A stretch of 64,000 bases of DNA from an uncultured Aquimarina sp. (GTDB lineage: Bacteria > Bacteroidota > Bacteroidia > Flavobacteriales > Flavobacteriaceae): positions 78,756 to 142,755 of the forward strand of contig NZ_CANMQT010000013.1 in NCBI RefSeq assembly GCF_947500065.1, given 5' to 3'. How positions within the stretch are numbered: position 1 is the first letter of the stretch; each line of letters opens with the position of its first letter. The notes under the pieces are model-generated. The model had not been told where the DNA came from. It searched no databases and saw nothing but the letters and a program-made list of their open reading frames with translations. This document shows, piece by piece, positions 1 to 8,536 of the stretch. Made by a program: the position numbers and the translations under genes.

Positions 1-1
1 A

Positions 2-313
2 ATGTTACTTCATTTACAAGTAGTCATTGAGTCTACATTGCCAGAAGTCGAGCTATTATTTAAATGGAAAGTACCTTTTTATTATATAGGTAAGAGTCCT
101 ATTTGTTATCTAAATGTAACCAAAGGGTATTTAGATGTTGGCTTTTGGAATGCCCAATACTTTACAGATCACGTAGATAAATTAGAAGCAGATAAAAGGA
201 AGTATGTAAAGTCACTTCGCTACAGAAAACCTGAAGAAATAGATGAAGAAGTCTTTGTAGCTATTCTACAGCAAGCTTATATCTACAGAAAAGAAAAATT
301 TATAACGAATTAA
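2..313 (+). CDS. DUF1801 (YdhG-like) domain protein, 5' end outside window
   Basis: The fragment encodes 103 residues that resemble the DUF1801/YdhG fold, a small cytoplasmic domain of unknown biochemical function. Characteristic parts are a Lys-Trp hydrophobic strand near residue 22 (FKWKVPFYYIGK) and a following Leu-Asp-Val-Gly-Phe strand near residue 45. Family members normally carry about 20 to 35 further residues before this point, and the window begins one base upstream of the first ATG, so the true start is most likely outside the window and this ATG is internal. The 3' end is intact and overlaps the convergent kdsA gene by 14 bases. Family assignment is moderately sure; the function is not known. 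Confidence 0.7.
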   Translation: MLLHLQVVIESTLPEVELLFKWKVPFYYIGKSPICYLNVTKGYLDVGFWNAQYFTDHVDKLEADKRKYVKSLRYRKPEEIDEEVFVAILQQAYIYRKEKFITN

Positions 314-1118
314 CCGTTTGTCTTATCGCAACTAGATTACTTAGTAATTTTTCTAAATATTGAATATCAAGCATATTAGCTCCATCGCTTTTTGCATTAG
401 CAGGATCAAAATGTGTTTCCATAAATAGTCCATCTACACCCGTTACAATTCCTGCACGCGCAATAGTTTCTATCATATCAGGTCTACCGCCCGTTACTCC
501 ACTAGATTGATTAGGTTGTTGTAGGGAATGCGTAACATCTAAAACTGTAGTGGCATATTCCTTCATAGTTGGTATTCCTCTAAAATCTACAATCATATCC
601 TGGTATCCAAACATGGTTCCTCTGTCTGTTATCATTGCTAAGTCACTACCACTGTCTTTTACTTTTCTTACGGCATGTTGCATAGCTTCAGGACTCATAA
701 ACTGTCCTTTTTTTAGGTTTACAGTTCTGCCCGTTTTTGCAGCAGCTACAACTAAGTCAGTTTGTCTAACTAAAAATGCAGGGATTTGTAAAATATCTAC
801 ATATTCTGCTGCCAAAGCTGCATCCTCATTTTCATGGATATCAGTCACTGTTGGAACTTCAAAAGTTTCTCCTACTTTACGTAAAATTTTTAATGCTTTT
901 TCATTGCCAATACCTGTAAAGCTATCAATACGGCTACGATTTGCTTTCTTAAAAGAACCTTTAAAAACATATGGTATTTTGAGCTTAGAAGTAATTTCTA
1001 CTACTTTTTCGGCAATTCGTAATGCCATTTCTTCTCCTTCGATAGCGCAAGGTCCTGCAAGAAGGAAGAAATTATTAGCATCAAGGTTTTTTAAGTTTTT
1101 GATCTTCGAAAGTTCCAT
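300..1118 (-). CDS. kdsA: 3-deoxy-8-phosphooctulonate synthase (KDO-8-P synthase)
   Basis: KdsA condenses phosphoenolpyruvate with arabinose-5-phosphate to KDO-8-phosphate, the first committed step toward the KDO of lipopolysaccharide inner core, in the cytoplasm. Visible family motifs are LLAGPCAIEG (about residues 19-28), FKGSFKKANRSR, TDIHE, QIPAFLVRQTDL, VNLKKGQF and the C-terminal METH with a later KSDGAN. The Cys of GPC (residue 24), the His of METH, a Glu and the Asp of KSDGAN match the ligands of the metal-dependent class; the metal-independent E. coli type has Asn at the Cys position. I chose the start at 1118 (272 aa) rather than an upstream ATG at 1139, because a -7 box lies at 1137-1144 and would place the mRNA start downstream of that ATG. 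Confidence 0.95.
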   Translation of the reverse strand: MELSKIKNLKNLDANNFFLLAGPCAIEGEEMALRIAEKVVEITSKLKIPYVFKGSFKKANRSRIDSFTGIGNEKALKILRKVGETFEVPTVTDIHENEDAALAAEYVDILQIPAFLVRQTDLVVAAAKTGRTVNLKKGQFMSPEAMQHAVRKVKDSGSDLAMITDRGTMFGYQDMIVDFRGIPTMKEYATTVLDVTHSLQQPNQSSGVTGGRPDMIETIARAGIVTGVDGLFMETHFDPANAKSDGANMLDIQYLEKLLSNLVAIRQTVNSL

Positions 1119-1136
1119 ATCGATATTTTGAAAGAG

Positions 1137-1144
1137 CAAAGATA
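1137..1144 (-). promoter_or_regulatory. kdsA promoter -7 element
   Basis: Read on the minus strand the sequence is TATCTTTG, an exact match to the Bacteroidota -7 consensus TAnnTTTG. It ends 18 bases before the chosen kdsA ATG, predicting a leader of roughly 10 to 13 bases. No good -33 TTTG is seen at the usual distance. Confidence 0.5.
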
Positions 1145-1408
1145 TGCGTTTTAGTAATCGTATGAAAAGTTTAAACCAATCAATAAGAAATTTTATAATG
1201 AAAATTGTGTAAGTGAATCAATCATTGGTTTCTCAGTAGGTTGTATAATAGTCAGATAGTCTTCCAGATCACCTATTGCTGCTGAAAATATAAACAGCTA
1301 TAAAAGATAGGTTTAAGTATCTGATTTTGAGACTTTTTTAATATATTTAATTTAATATACAACCTATTAAAATATAACGTACATTTGCAGCCTTAAATTC
1401 AGGCGTAT
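1140..1408. other. Divergent intergenic region kdsA/typA
   Basis: This 269-base stretch between the divergent kdsA and typA genes contains no plausible coding sequence. It holds promoters for both genes and an exact 11-base inverted repeat, TAGGTTGTATA at 1237-1247 and its complement at 1356-1366. The right arm lies just upstream of the typA -7 box. A regulatory role is possible but unproven. Confidence 0.5.
1380..1387 (+). promoter_or_regulatory. typA promoter -7 element
   Basis: TACATTTG matches TAnnTTTG exactly and lies 21 bases upstream of the typA ATG, predicting a leader of about 15 bases. The expected -33 TTTG is weak (AT-rich TTTA sequence around 1351). Confidence 0.55.
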
Positions 1409-3208
1409 ATGACTGCTATAAAAAACATTGCTATAATTGCTCACGTAGATCACGGTAAAACTACCTTGGTAGACAAAATTATGTATCACTGTCAATTGTT
1501 TCGTGAAAACGAAAATACAGGAGACTTAATTTTGGATAACAATGATTTAGAGCGTGAAAGAGGGATTACAATTACTTCTAAAAATGTTTCTGTTATCTAT
1601 AAAGAAACAAAAATTAACATTATTGATACACCAGGTCACGCCGATTTCGGAGGAGAAGTGGAACGTGTATTGAATATGGCGGATGGAGTATTGTTATTGG
1701 TGGATGCTTTTGAAGGACCAATGCCGCAAACACGTTTTGTATTACAAAAAGCAATTGACCTTGGTCTAAAGCCTTGTGTGGTTATCAATAAAGTAGATAA
1801 AGAAAACTGTACTCCAGATGAGGTACATGAGAAAGTATTTGATCTAATGTTCGAATTAGGTGCAGAAGAGTGGCAGTTGGATTTCCCAACGGTTTATGGT
1901 TCAGCTAAGAACAATTGGATGAGTGATGACTGGAAGAATGAGACAGATAATATAGAGCCTTTATTAGATATGGTGATGGAACATATTCCTGCACCAAAAA
2001 TAGAAGAAGGTACATTACAGATGTTAATTACATCTTTAGATTTCTCCTCATTTACTGGTCGTATTGCAATCGGTCGTTTACAAAGAGGAACGCTTACCGA
2101 AGGAATGCAAGTATCATTGGTGAAACGTGATGGAACTATAAAGAAATCTAAAATTAAAGAACTTCATACTTTCGAAGGTTTAGGAAGAATGAAAGTTGAT
2201 AAAGTTGAGGCTGGAGATATTTGTGCTTTAGTAGGTTTAGAAGGATTCGAAATTGGTGATACGGTTGCTGATATCGAAAACCCTGAAGGATTAAAGACTA
2301 TCGCAATTGATGAGCCAACAATGAGTATGTTGTTTACAATTAATGATTCTCCATTTTTTGGTAAAGATGGAAAATTTGTTACTTCAAGACATATTAAAGA
2401 AAGATTAGAGAAAGAATTAGAGAAGAACTTAGCACTTAGAGTTAATAATACAGATAGTGCCGATAAATTCATAGTATTTGGTAGAGGTGTACTTCACTTA
2501 TCTGTATTGATCGAAACTATGCGTCGTGAAGGATATGAATTACAAATCGGTCAACCGCAAGTTATTATCAAAGAAATTGATGGAGTGAAATGTGAACCGA
2601 TTGAAGAATTAACCATTGACTTACCAGAGAATGTATCTGGTAAAGCTGTGGAGATGGTAACTATGCGAAAAGGAGAAATGCTGAGCATGGAAGCTAAAGG
2701 TGATCGTATGGTTTGTGAATTTATGGTTCCATCAAGAGGAATTATTGGTTTACGTAACCAATTATTAACTGCCACAGCAGGAGAAGCGATAATGGCACAC
2801 CGTTTTAAAGAGTATCAACCTCTTAAGGGTGATATTCCAGGTCGTATCAATGGTTCTTTGGTTTCTATGGAAAAAGGTTCTGCAATACCATACTCAATTG
2901 ACAAGTTACAGGATAGAGGAAAGTTCTTTGTAGATCCAGGAGAGGATATTTATGAAGGACAGGTAATCGGAGAGAATTCTCGTGGAGATGATATGGCTGT
3001 AAATATTACTAAGACTAAGAAATTAAGTAATGTACGTTCATCTGGTGCGGATGATAAAGCTAAGATTGTTCCGGCAATCAAATTTTCTTTGGAAGAAGCT
3101 TTAGAGTATATACAGAAGGATGAGTATGTAGAAGTAACTCCTAATCATTTACGATTAAGAAAAGTATTCTTAACTGAAGTAGAACGTAAAAGAAATAAGA
3201 TTGTGTAA
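1409..3208 (+). CDS. typA: Translational GTPase TypA/BipA
   Basis: TypA/BipA is a ribosome-binding GTPase related to EF-G and LepA that assists 50S assembly and translation under cold or stress. The 599 residues match the usual length. GTPase motifs are in order: G1 AHVDHGKTT (11-19), switch I ERERGIT (48-54), G3 DTPGHADF (73-80) and G4 NKVDK (127-131). They are followed by domain II, EF-G-like domains III and V (RREGYELQIGQP; SRGIIGLRNQLL) and the TypA-specific C-terminal domain (KGDIPGRINGSLVSMEKG region). It is monocistronic, with its own promoter and a strong hairpin terminator just downstream. Nothing is odd in the sequence. Confidence 0.97.
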   Translation: MTAIKNIAIIAHVDHGKTTLVDKIMYHCQLFRENENTGDLILDNNDLERERGITITSKNVSVIYKETKINIIDTPGHADFGGEVERVLNMADGVLLLVDAFEGPMPQTRFVLQKAIDLGLKPCVVINKVDKENCTPDEVHEKVFDLMFELGAEEWQLDFPTVYGSAKNNWMSDDWKNETDNIEPLLDMVMEHIPAPKIEEGTLQMLITSLDFSSFTGRIAIGRLQRGTLTEGMQVSLVKRDGTIKKSKIKELHTFEGLGRMKVDKVEAGDICALVGLEGFEIGDTVADIENPEGLKTIAIDEPTMSMLFTINDSPFFGKDGKFVTSRHIKERLEKELEKNLALRVNNTDSADKFIVFGRGVLHLSVLIETMRREGYELQIGQPQVIIKEIDGVKCEPIEELTIDLPENVSGKAVEMVTMRKGEMLSMEAKGDRMVCEFMVPSRGIIGLRNQLLTATAGEAIMAHRFKEYQPLKGDIPGRINGSLVSMEKGSAIPYSIDKLQDRGKFFVDPGEDIYEGQVIGENSRGDDMAVNITKTKKLSNVRSSGADDKAKIVPAIKFSLEEALEYIQKDEYVEVTPNHLRLRKVFLTEVERKRNKIV

Positions 3209-3234
3209 TCTTATTTCTGACTTTATATACAAAT

Positions 3235-3264
3235 AAAAAATCCCGAGGAAACTCGGGATTTTTT
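3235..3264. terminator. Bidirectional intrinsic terminator after typA
   Basis: A run of six A is followed by TCCCGAG, a GAAA tetraloop, CTCGGGA and six T. The stem is perfect, 7 base pairs of mostly G/C extended by A-T pairs, so it can terminate in either direction. Confidence 0.9.
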
Positions 3265-3755
3265 GTCGAAATTTTGGGGTAATTATGGTTTTGGGATCAA
3301 TTCGTTTTTGAGGGGCAAAATTTTTATCTCCAATATTTTTTATCTTCTGCAAATGTAATAGTTTAAACCGATGGATAACTTGTAAAATCCTTTAAAATAT
3401 CGGTAAAATACATTTTTTGACGACAAAAAACACTCATCTGTGCTTTTCGACCTAAATTTTTAACATAATCACTAGAGTGTTTTACATCATTTATGACGCT
3501 AGTATCCCTCTTAATGAATAACATTAAAAAATTTCGTCTTATAAATATTGTGGGGTGAGTGGCTTTTGTAATTTATGGGGAATTACTCAATTGGTTATTA
3601 CTAAAGTAATTAATAATACGACAATTGTAGGTATAAATTTTTATTACCTTTTTGCAAGAAAACAAACATAACTAGTATTCTTACTGGTTAAAAATAAGAC
3701 TAATATTCCGGATACTCAAACAAATTAACTATTTTCACTTTCCTAAATAATTATT
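3265..3755. other. Non-coding gap before the polysaccharide locus
   Basis: About 490 bases without a credible gene separate typA from the first polysaccharide gene. The sequence is AT-rich. A promoter-like stretch, TTACCTTTTTGCA near 3650, resembles the -7 region but with a 4-base instead of 2-base gap. No RNA gene or repeat was recognised. Confidence 0.4.
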
Positions 3756-4688
3756 TTGCAGAAGTATACGATTAAGAGATATGATAAGGGTGATTATTCC
3801 CTATGGAATGATTTTATAGATAATTCCAAAAATGCTACTTTCCTTTTTCATAGAGATTTTATGGAATATCATTCGGATCGATTCCATGATTTTTCATTAT
3901 TGATTTATGATAAAAAAAAATTAATTGGTGTTTTTCCTTCTAATGTAAAGGATGAAAAAGTCTATTCTCATCAAGGACTTACCTATGGAGGGTTAGTGTT
4001 AGGGGATAGTATGGGAGGAGAAAAGGTGAAAAATATTCTTTCAGATTTGATCTATTTTCTTCGTTCTCAAAAAATTAATAATTTATATATTAAATCAATA
4101 CCGGTTTTTTATCATCAAAAGCCATCCAATGAACTTTTTTTTTTCTTCTCGGAATATGGAGCTGAACTTTATCATAGAGATCTTAATCTGGCGATAGATT
4201 ATAGTATGCCGGCTAGTATTCATAAAAGCAAACTGAAGCACTATGAAAAAAGAAAAGATATCGGTTTTAAAATAAAGGAAGTGGATGATTTTACTGATTT
4301 CTGGAATGAGGTGTTGACTCCAAGATTGGCACAAAAACACAATGCTAAACCTGTGCATACCCTGGAAGAAATACAGTTGCTTAAAAAGAAATTTCCAGAA
4401 TCGATAATACAATTTGTTATTAGTTTAGATAACGAAATTCTAGCAGGAATTACTGTTTTTAAAACAAAAGAGGTGGTAAAGTCTCAATATGGAGCAGTTA
4501 CAGATTACGGCGAAAAACATAGAGCACTTGATTTTCTTTTTATATCCCTGATTAATCGATATCGAGAAGAGGGATATAAATTCTTTGACATGGGTACCGT
4601 AACGGATAATAATTTTGGGTTACTTAAGCAAAAAGAAGAATTAGGATGTGAAATATACACGCAGGATTTTTATAGATTAGACCTCTAA
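3756..4688 (+). CDS. FemAB/GNAT-like acyltransferase of the surface glycan locus
   Basis: The 310-residue protein resembles the FemAB/GNAT-type N-acyltransferases found in capsule and O-antigen loci: an N-terminal region with NATFLFHRDFMEYH, a strand LIGVFPSN, and a C-terminal acceptor-like half with KLKHYEKRKD, LAGITVFKTKEVV and the final motif KFFDMGTVTDNNFGLLKQKE, where the family often has FDFG...G...FK. It could acylate an amino sugar, for example the product of the aminotransferase encoded nearby; this is inference. The start is TTG, because no in-frame ATG occurs before residue 36 and the family homology begins at once. It converges with the next gene, only three bases separating the stops. 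Confidence 0.65.
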   Translation: MQKYTIKRYDKGDYSLWNDFIDNSKNATFLFHRDFMEYHSDRFHDFSLLIYDKKKLIGVFPSNVKDEKVYSHQGLTYGGLVLGDSMGGEKVKNILSDLIYFLRSQKINNLYIKSIPVFYHQKPSNELFFFFSEYGAELYHRDLNLAIDYSMPASIHKSKLKHYEKRKDIGFKIKEVDDFTDFWNEVLTPRLAQKHNAKPVHTLEEIQLLKKKFPESIIQFVISLDNEILAGITVFKTKEVVKSQYGAVTDYGEKHRALDFLFISLINRYREEGYKFFDMGTVTDNNFGLLKQKEELGCEIYTQDFYRLDL

Positions 4689-4691
4689 CTC

Positions 4692-5837
4692 CTAGCAGTT
4701 TGTCTTCCAGGTTTCTGTGTACTTTTTTGCAATGGTGATATAGTGATGTTCCTTTTTTATAAATGCTCTAGCATTTCTTCCTATTTCGTGAATCTGAAGA
4801 GGGTTAAGAATAAGCTGTTCTAGGTTTTCTGCAATTTTAACACTATCGGGAAATGTGTCGATAGCTACAATATCTTTTAGATCATAGTGTTTTTTAAAAG
4901 CACTTCCAGCACCTGTAAAAACGACTTTTCCCATAGCCATAGCTTCCAAAGCATTATAGCCTTGGTCGTGAGCCTGTGTTTGATCCAGAATAATATGAGC
5001 AGATAAAAAATGCTTTATATATTCTTTATATTCCAGGTCTTTGGTAGTAATTACTTCAATTTTATTAGGATACTTTTTGGTGATGATATCTAATGCTTCT
5101 TTAAAATACCTGTTTCCTTTCTTTATATAATTGGCACTATTAATCCCGTGTAATACTTTGATTTTACCATTAGGTATAAACGGAGTAAACTCAATTTTAT
5201 CAATGTTTACCGGATTAGGAATAAGAGGTAATGTTTTTGATGTATTTGCATATGCAATATTATACTCTACACTTACTGGTATAGCACCTTTAATATTCTC
5301 AAATACGAAATCGTGAATTTTTTTTTGCTTTTCGGATACAAATTTTAGCGTGTGCTGGTACGCTGTTTTTAAAGTCGGATTATCTAATAAAGGACTTACC
5401 GTACTATAAGGAAATTTTCCGGAAAGTAAATAAGAAATATATCTATAGTCGTCTCCACAAGCAAGTAAAAAGATATTTTTATTATTTTGAAAAAGCATTG
5501 TTAAAAGCTTTTTTTCAAAATAAGATCCAATGTTAAATGGAGTTTCATTAATCAACTGTACAAAATCATAATTCTTTAGAGATTCCTTATTTTTTTTGAA
5601 TCTAATAAAGGTTTCAATGGATGCAATATCAACCGAAGTAAGTTTAAAGATTAAGTGCCGGATTTTATTAAGAAGAAAGTTGTTTTTTATTGATCTTCCA
5701 TCAATATTGATATCCACAGGATATTTTTTAAAAACATCACCGCTACCGACAAGAGTTACCTGATGTCCATTTTTTATCAAACCTTCTTTAAGTGAATTAT
5801 GTAACCGACTATATTCTCCTACTAATAGTATTTTCAT
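4692..5837 (-). CDS. Glycosyltransferase, family 1/4-like (GT-B)
   Basis: The 381-residue protein starts with MKILLVGEYSRLHNSLKEGL, the beta strand and loop of a GT-B Rossmann domain, and has a second domain with IKVLHGIN, ITTKDLEYKEY, the donor-binding region DQTQAHDQGYNALEAMAMGK and the C-terminal IHEIGRNARAFI helix typical of GT1/GT4 enzymes. The acidic E of YNALEAMAMG corresponds to the conserved nucleotide-ribose ligand. It likely adds one sugar to the lipid-linked repeat unit at the cytoplasmic face of the inner membrane. It is transcribed away from the aminotransferase gene. The sugar and linkage cannot be told from sequence. Confidence 0.8.
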   Translation of the reverse strand: MKILLVGEYSRLHNSLKEGLIKNGHQVTLVGSGDVFKKYPVDINIDGRSIKNNFLLNKIRHLIFKLTSVDIASIETFIRFKKNKESLKNYDFVQLINETPFNIGSYFEKKLLTMLFQNNKNIFLLACGDDYRYISYLLSGKFPYSTVSPLLDNPTLKTAYQHTLKFVSEKQKKIHDFVFENIKGAIPVSVEYNIAYANTSKTLPLIPNPVNIDKIEFTPFIPNGKIKVLHGINSANYIKKGNRYFKEALDIITKKYPNKIEVITTKDLEYKEYIKHFLSAHIILDQTQAHDQGYNALEAMAMGKVVFTGAGSAFKKHYDLKDIVAIDTFPDSVKIAENLEQLILNPLQIHEIGRNARAFIKKEHHYITIAKKYTETWKTNC

Positions 5838-5912
5838 TAAAGCAATATTAAGTCTTATATTAAAGACTCTAAAAAATTATCATACGTTCTTATGGGCTTA
5901 CGCAAAAACAAA

Positions 5913-5920
5913 TATCTTTG
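5913..5920 (+). promoter_or_regulatory. Candidate promoter -7 element of the aminotransferase-flippase operon
   Basis: TATCTTTG is an exact match to TAnnTTTG in the divergent gap between the GT gene and the DegT-type gene. It predicts a leader of about 90 bases. A -33 TTTG is not evident at the right distance, so confidence is modest. Confidence 0.45.
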
Positions 5921-6019
5921 CTGTAAAGGTATTTTTAATACTTTAATAATAAAAACAGAATCTTATCGAATTCTTTAGTGTGTAAAGAATTAATAAGTGT
6001 AGTTAGATATTTTTTGATA

Positions 6020-7138
6020 ATGACAAACCATAAACCGTCGATTCCTTTTTTAGATTTGTATACGATTAATGGTCGTTATCATGAAAAGCTAAAAAGCCGT
6101 TTTTCAGATTTCTTGGATTCAGGGACTTATATAAGAGGTGGTTTTGTAAACGAATTTGAAGAAGCCTATGCCAAGTTTTGCGGTACACAATATTGTGTTG
6201 GAGTGGGGAATGGTCTAGATGCGCTTACGCTTATTCTAAGAGGATATATAGAATTAGGTAAAGTAAATCCTGGTGATGAGGTATTAGTGGCAGCAAATAC
6301 TTTTGTAGCGACTATATTGTCGATTAAATATTCAGGCCTTAAACCAGTATTGGTAGAACCAGATGAAAAACGATTCAACCTTGATGTTCATCTAATAGAA
6401 CAGTATATTACTGAAAAAACTAAAGTAATTCTTCCAACACATCTGTACGGTCAATTAGCACAGATGAAAGAAATTAATGAAATAGCAAAGAAAAATAATT
6501 TATTAGTGATTAGCGACGCAGCTCAGGCACATGGAGCAAAAAGCAATAATGGAATATCTGCAGGAAATTTTGGCGATGCCTCTTCTTTTAGTTTTTATCC
6601 AGCTAAAAACTTGGGAGCATTTGGAGATGCAGGCGCTGTAACTACTAATGATGCGGCATTAGCAACTATTGTAAGAAGCTTAAGTAATTATGGTTCGTCA
6701 AAAAAGTATGAGAATGGTTATTTAGGTGTGAACTCTAGATTAGATGAATTACAGGCTTCATTTTTGTTAGAAAAACTAAAAGATCTAGAGGAAGATAACA
6801 AAATACGAAGGCAAATAGCAAAAAAATATTTGTCAGAAATTAAAAACGAAAAAATTCAATTACCTTTTTGGGATGGTTCAGAAAATCATGTGTTTCATCT
6901 TTTTGTGGTAAGAGTAACTAATCGAGATAAGTTTTGTCATTATTTAGAAGAAGCGGGAATAGGATATCTCATTCATTACCCAATTCCACCACATCACCAG
7001 AAAGCCTTAAAACAGTTTTCAAACCTCTCATTACCAATCACAGAAAAAATACATAAAGAAGTGGTTAGTATTCCTTTGAATATAGGTTTAGAAAACTACC
7101 AGATTGAACAGATAATTATGACATTAAATCAATATTAA
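6020..7138 (+). CDS. DegT/DnrJ/EryC1 sugar aminotransferase (FdtB/QdtB-like)
   Basis: This is a PLP-dependent transaminase that puts an amino group on a dTDP-keto-sugar. The typical features are PFLDLYTINGRY at the N terminus, GVGNGLDALTLILR (60-73), SDAAQAHGA (165-173) with the PLP-ring Asp and the following His, and SFSFYPAKNLGAFGDAGA (189-206) with Lys196 as Schiff-base lysine. Together with the WxcM/FdtA-like isomerase encoded three genes on, it suggests dTDP-3-amino-3,6-dideoxyhexose synthesis. I place the start at the ATG at 6020 (372 aa); a GTG at 5978 in the same frame adds 14 residues not typical of the family. It is the first gene of an apparent operon and ends four bases before the next gene. 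Confidence 0.9.
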   Translation: MTNHKPSIPFLDLYTINGRYHEKLKSRFSDFLDSGTYIRGGFVNEFEEAYAKFCGTQYCVGVGNGLDALTLILRGYIELGKVNPGDEVLVAANTFVATILSIKYSGLKPVLVEPDEKRFNLDVHLIEQYITEKTKVILPTHLYGQLAQMKEINEIAKKNNLLVISDAAQAHGAKSNNGISAGNFGDASSFSFYPAKNLGAFGDAGAVTTNDAALATIVRSLSNYGSSKKYENGYLGVNSRLDELQASFLLEKLKDLEEDNKIRRQIAKKYLSEIKNEKIQLPFWDGSENHVFHLFVVRVTNRDKFCHYLEEAGIGYLIHYPIPPHHQKALKQFSNLSLPITEKIHKEVVSIPLNIGLENYQIEQIIMTLNQY

Positions 7139-7142
7139 TAGA

Positions 7143-8438
7143 GTGAATTCATACTTTGATAAATTAAAAAACAATGTTTTAATTAAAGTTAGCTCGTTTA
7201 ATGCTATTGGTGTTTTTGTAAAAATGGTTACAGGCTTCATAAGCCTTAAAGTAATTGCAGTGCTCTTAGGTCCAGAAGGATTGGCTTTGATAGGTAATCT
7301 TCGTAATGTTTTGACCTCTATTCAATCAGTAGGTACCTTAGGTTTGTATAATGGAGTTGTAAAATACATAGCCGAATTTAAAAACAATAAAGAGGAGTTA
7401 ACAGCGATGTTATCAACTACCTATCTTTTTTGTTTTGCAGTTACTTTGATTTTGTCGGGTTGGCTTTATTTTGATCCGAGTTTTTGGAATGATTTGATTT
7501 TCGGTAATCAATATAATTATAGTTTTATTTTTAAAGCTTTGGCGATTGCGCTACCCTTTTATTCCATCAATACACTATGTTTGGCAATAATCAATGGCTA
7601 TTCTAAATATAAGGTGTATATACTTATTAATATAGCTGCTAGTATTATTGGACTGTTGATTACTCTTTTGTTGGTTTGGGAATATAGATTGGAAGGAGCT
7701 TTTTTAGCCATTGTAATAAATCCGGCAATATCATTATTAATAACTGTGGTTGTTATTTTGAAACAAATGGATTTCACGAAATTCATTCTCTTAAATAAAA
7801 TCTCTCCAAAATATATAAAAAGATTAAGTTCTTATGCTATAATGGCATTGATGTCTGCTACAGTGTTACCAGCAATTCTTATTAGAATTAGAAACTTCAT
7901 TATTAATACTCAGGGAATAGAAGAAGCAGGGTATTGGGAAGCAATACAGAGTATAAGTAGTCAATATATGCTCTTTATAACGACATTGTTAACGATTTAT
8001 CTACTTCCTAAATTGGCAGAAATAAAAAGAAGTAAAGATTTTAAATTAGAGGTGGTAAATTTTTATAAGACTATTTTGCCGGTATTTGTACTTGGATTTT
8101 TAATTATCTATGCTTTAAGAAATTTCATAATAAGAATTCTTTTTTCAGAGGATTTTATTCTTATGGAGCCTTTGTTTTTGTGGCAATTGTTTGGAGATTT
8201 CTTTAAAATAGCATCTTTAGTAATAGCATATCAATTTCTGGCTAAAAGAATGTTTTGGCAATATGTGATTACAGAGGTTATTTCGTTTGGTTTTTTGTAT
8301 TTCGCAAGTATCTATTTGGTAAATCGTTTTGGTTTTATTGGTGCTTCTATGGCGTATTTTTTTAATTACGTTTTTTATTTTCTATTATTGGTGTTGGTAT
8401 TCAGGAAATCATTTTTTGGGCCAGATAGAAGTATTTAA
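7143..8438 (+). CDS. O-antigen/polysaccharide flippase (Wzx-like, MOP superfamily)
   Basis: The 431-residue protein is almost entirely hydrophobic with about 12 to 14 predicted membrane segments and begins like the O-antigen translocases of the MOP superfamily (FVKMVTGFISLKVIAVLLGP, GLALIGNLRNVL). The family moves undecaprenyl-linked oligosaccharide units across the inner membrane. It starts with GTG four bases after the aminotransferase stop, so translation is probably coupled. No Wzy polymerase or chain-length regulator is recognised in the window, so polymerisation genes must be elsewhere or the unit is not polymerised. Confidence 0.85.
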   Translation: MNSYFDKLKNNVLIKVSSFNAIGVFVKMVTGFISLKVIAVLLGPEGLALIGNLRNVLTSIQSVGTLGLYNGVVKYIAEFKNNKEELTAMLSTTYLFCFAVTLILSGWLYFDPSFWNDLIFGNQYNYSFIFKALAIALPFYSINTLCLAIINGYSKYKVYILINIAASIIGLLITLLLVWEYRLEGAFLAIVINPAISLLITVVVILKQMDFTKFILLNKISPKYIKRLSSYAIMALMSATVLPAILIRIRNFIINTQGIEEAGYWEAIQSISSQYMLFITTLLTIYLLPKLAEIKRSKDFKLEVVNFYKTILPVFVLGFLIIYALRNFIIRILFSEDFILMEPLFLWQLFGDFFKIASLVIAYQFLAKRMFWQYVITEVISFGFLYFASIYLVNRFGFIGASMAYFFNYVFYFLLLVLVFRKSFFGPDRSI

Positions 8439-8536
8439 TTCCTCATTGAGGATCTAATCACTCAAAGTTTGACTCGAGGACAAAATGCTTTTTAGAAACA
8501 TACTTAGTGATTTGTTTTCAAGATTGTTTATATAAT

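Noticed and set aside
550..1131. 193-codon plus-strand ORF opposite kdsA
   Set aside because: It lies entirely within a well-supported kdsA on the other strand, and has no family resemblance.
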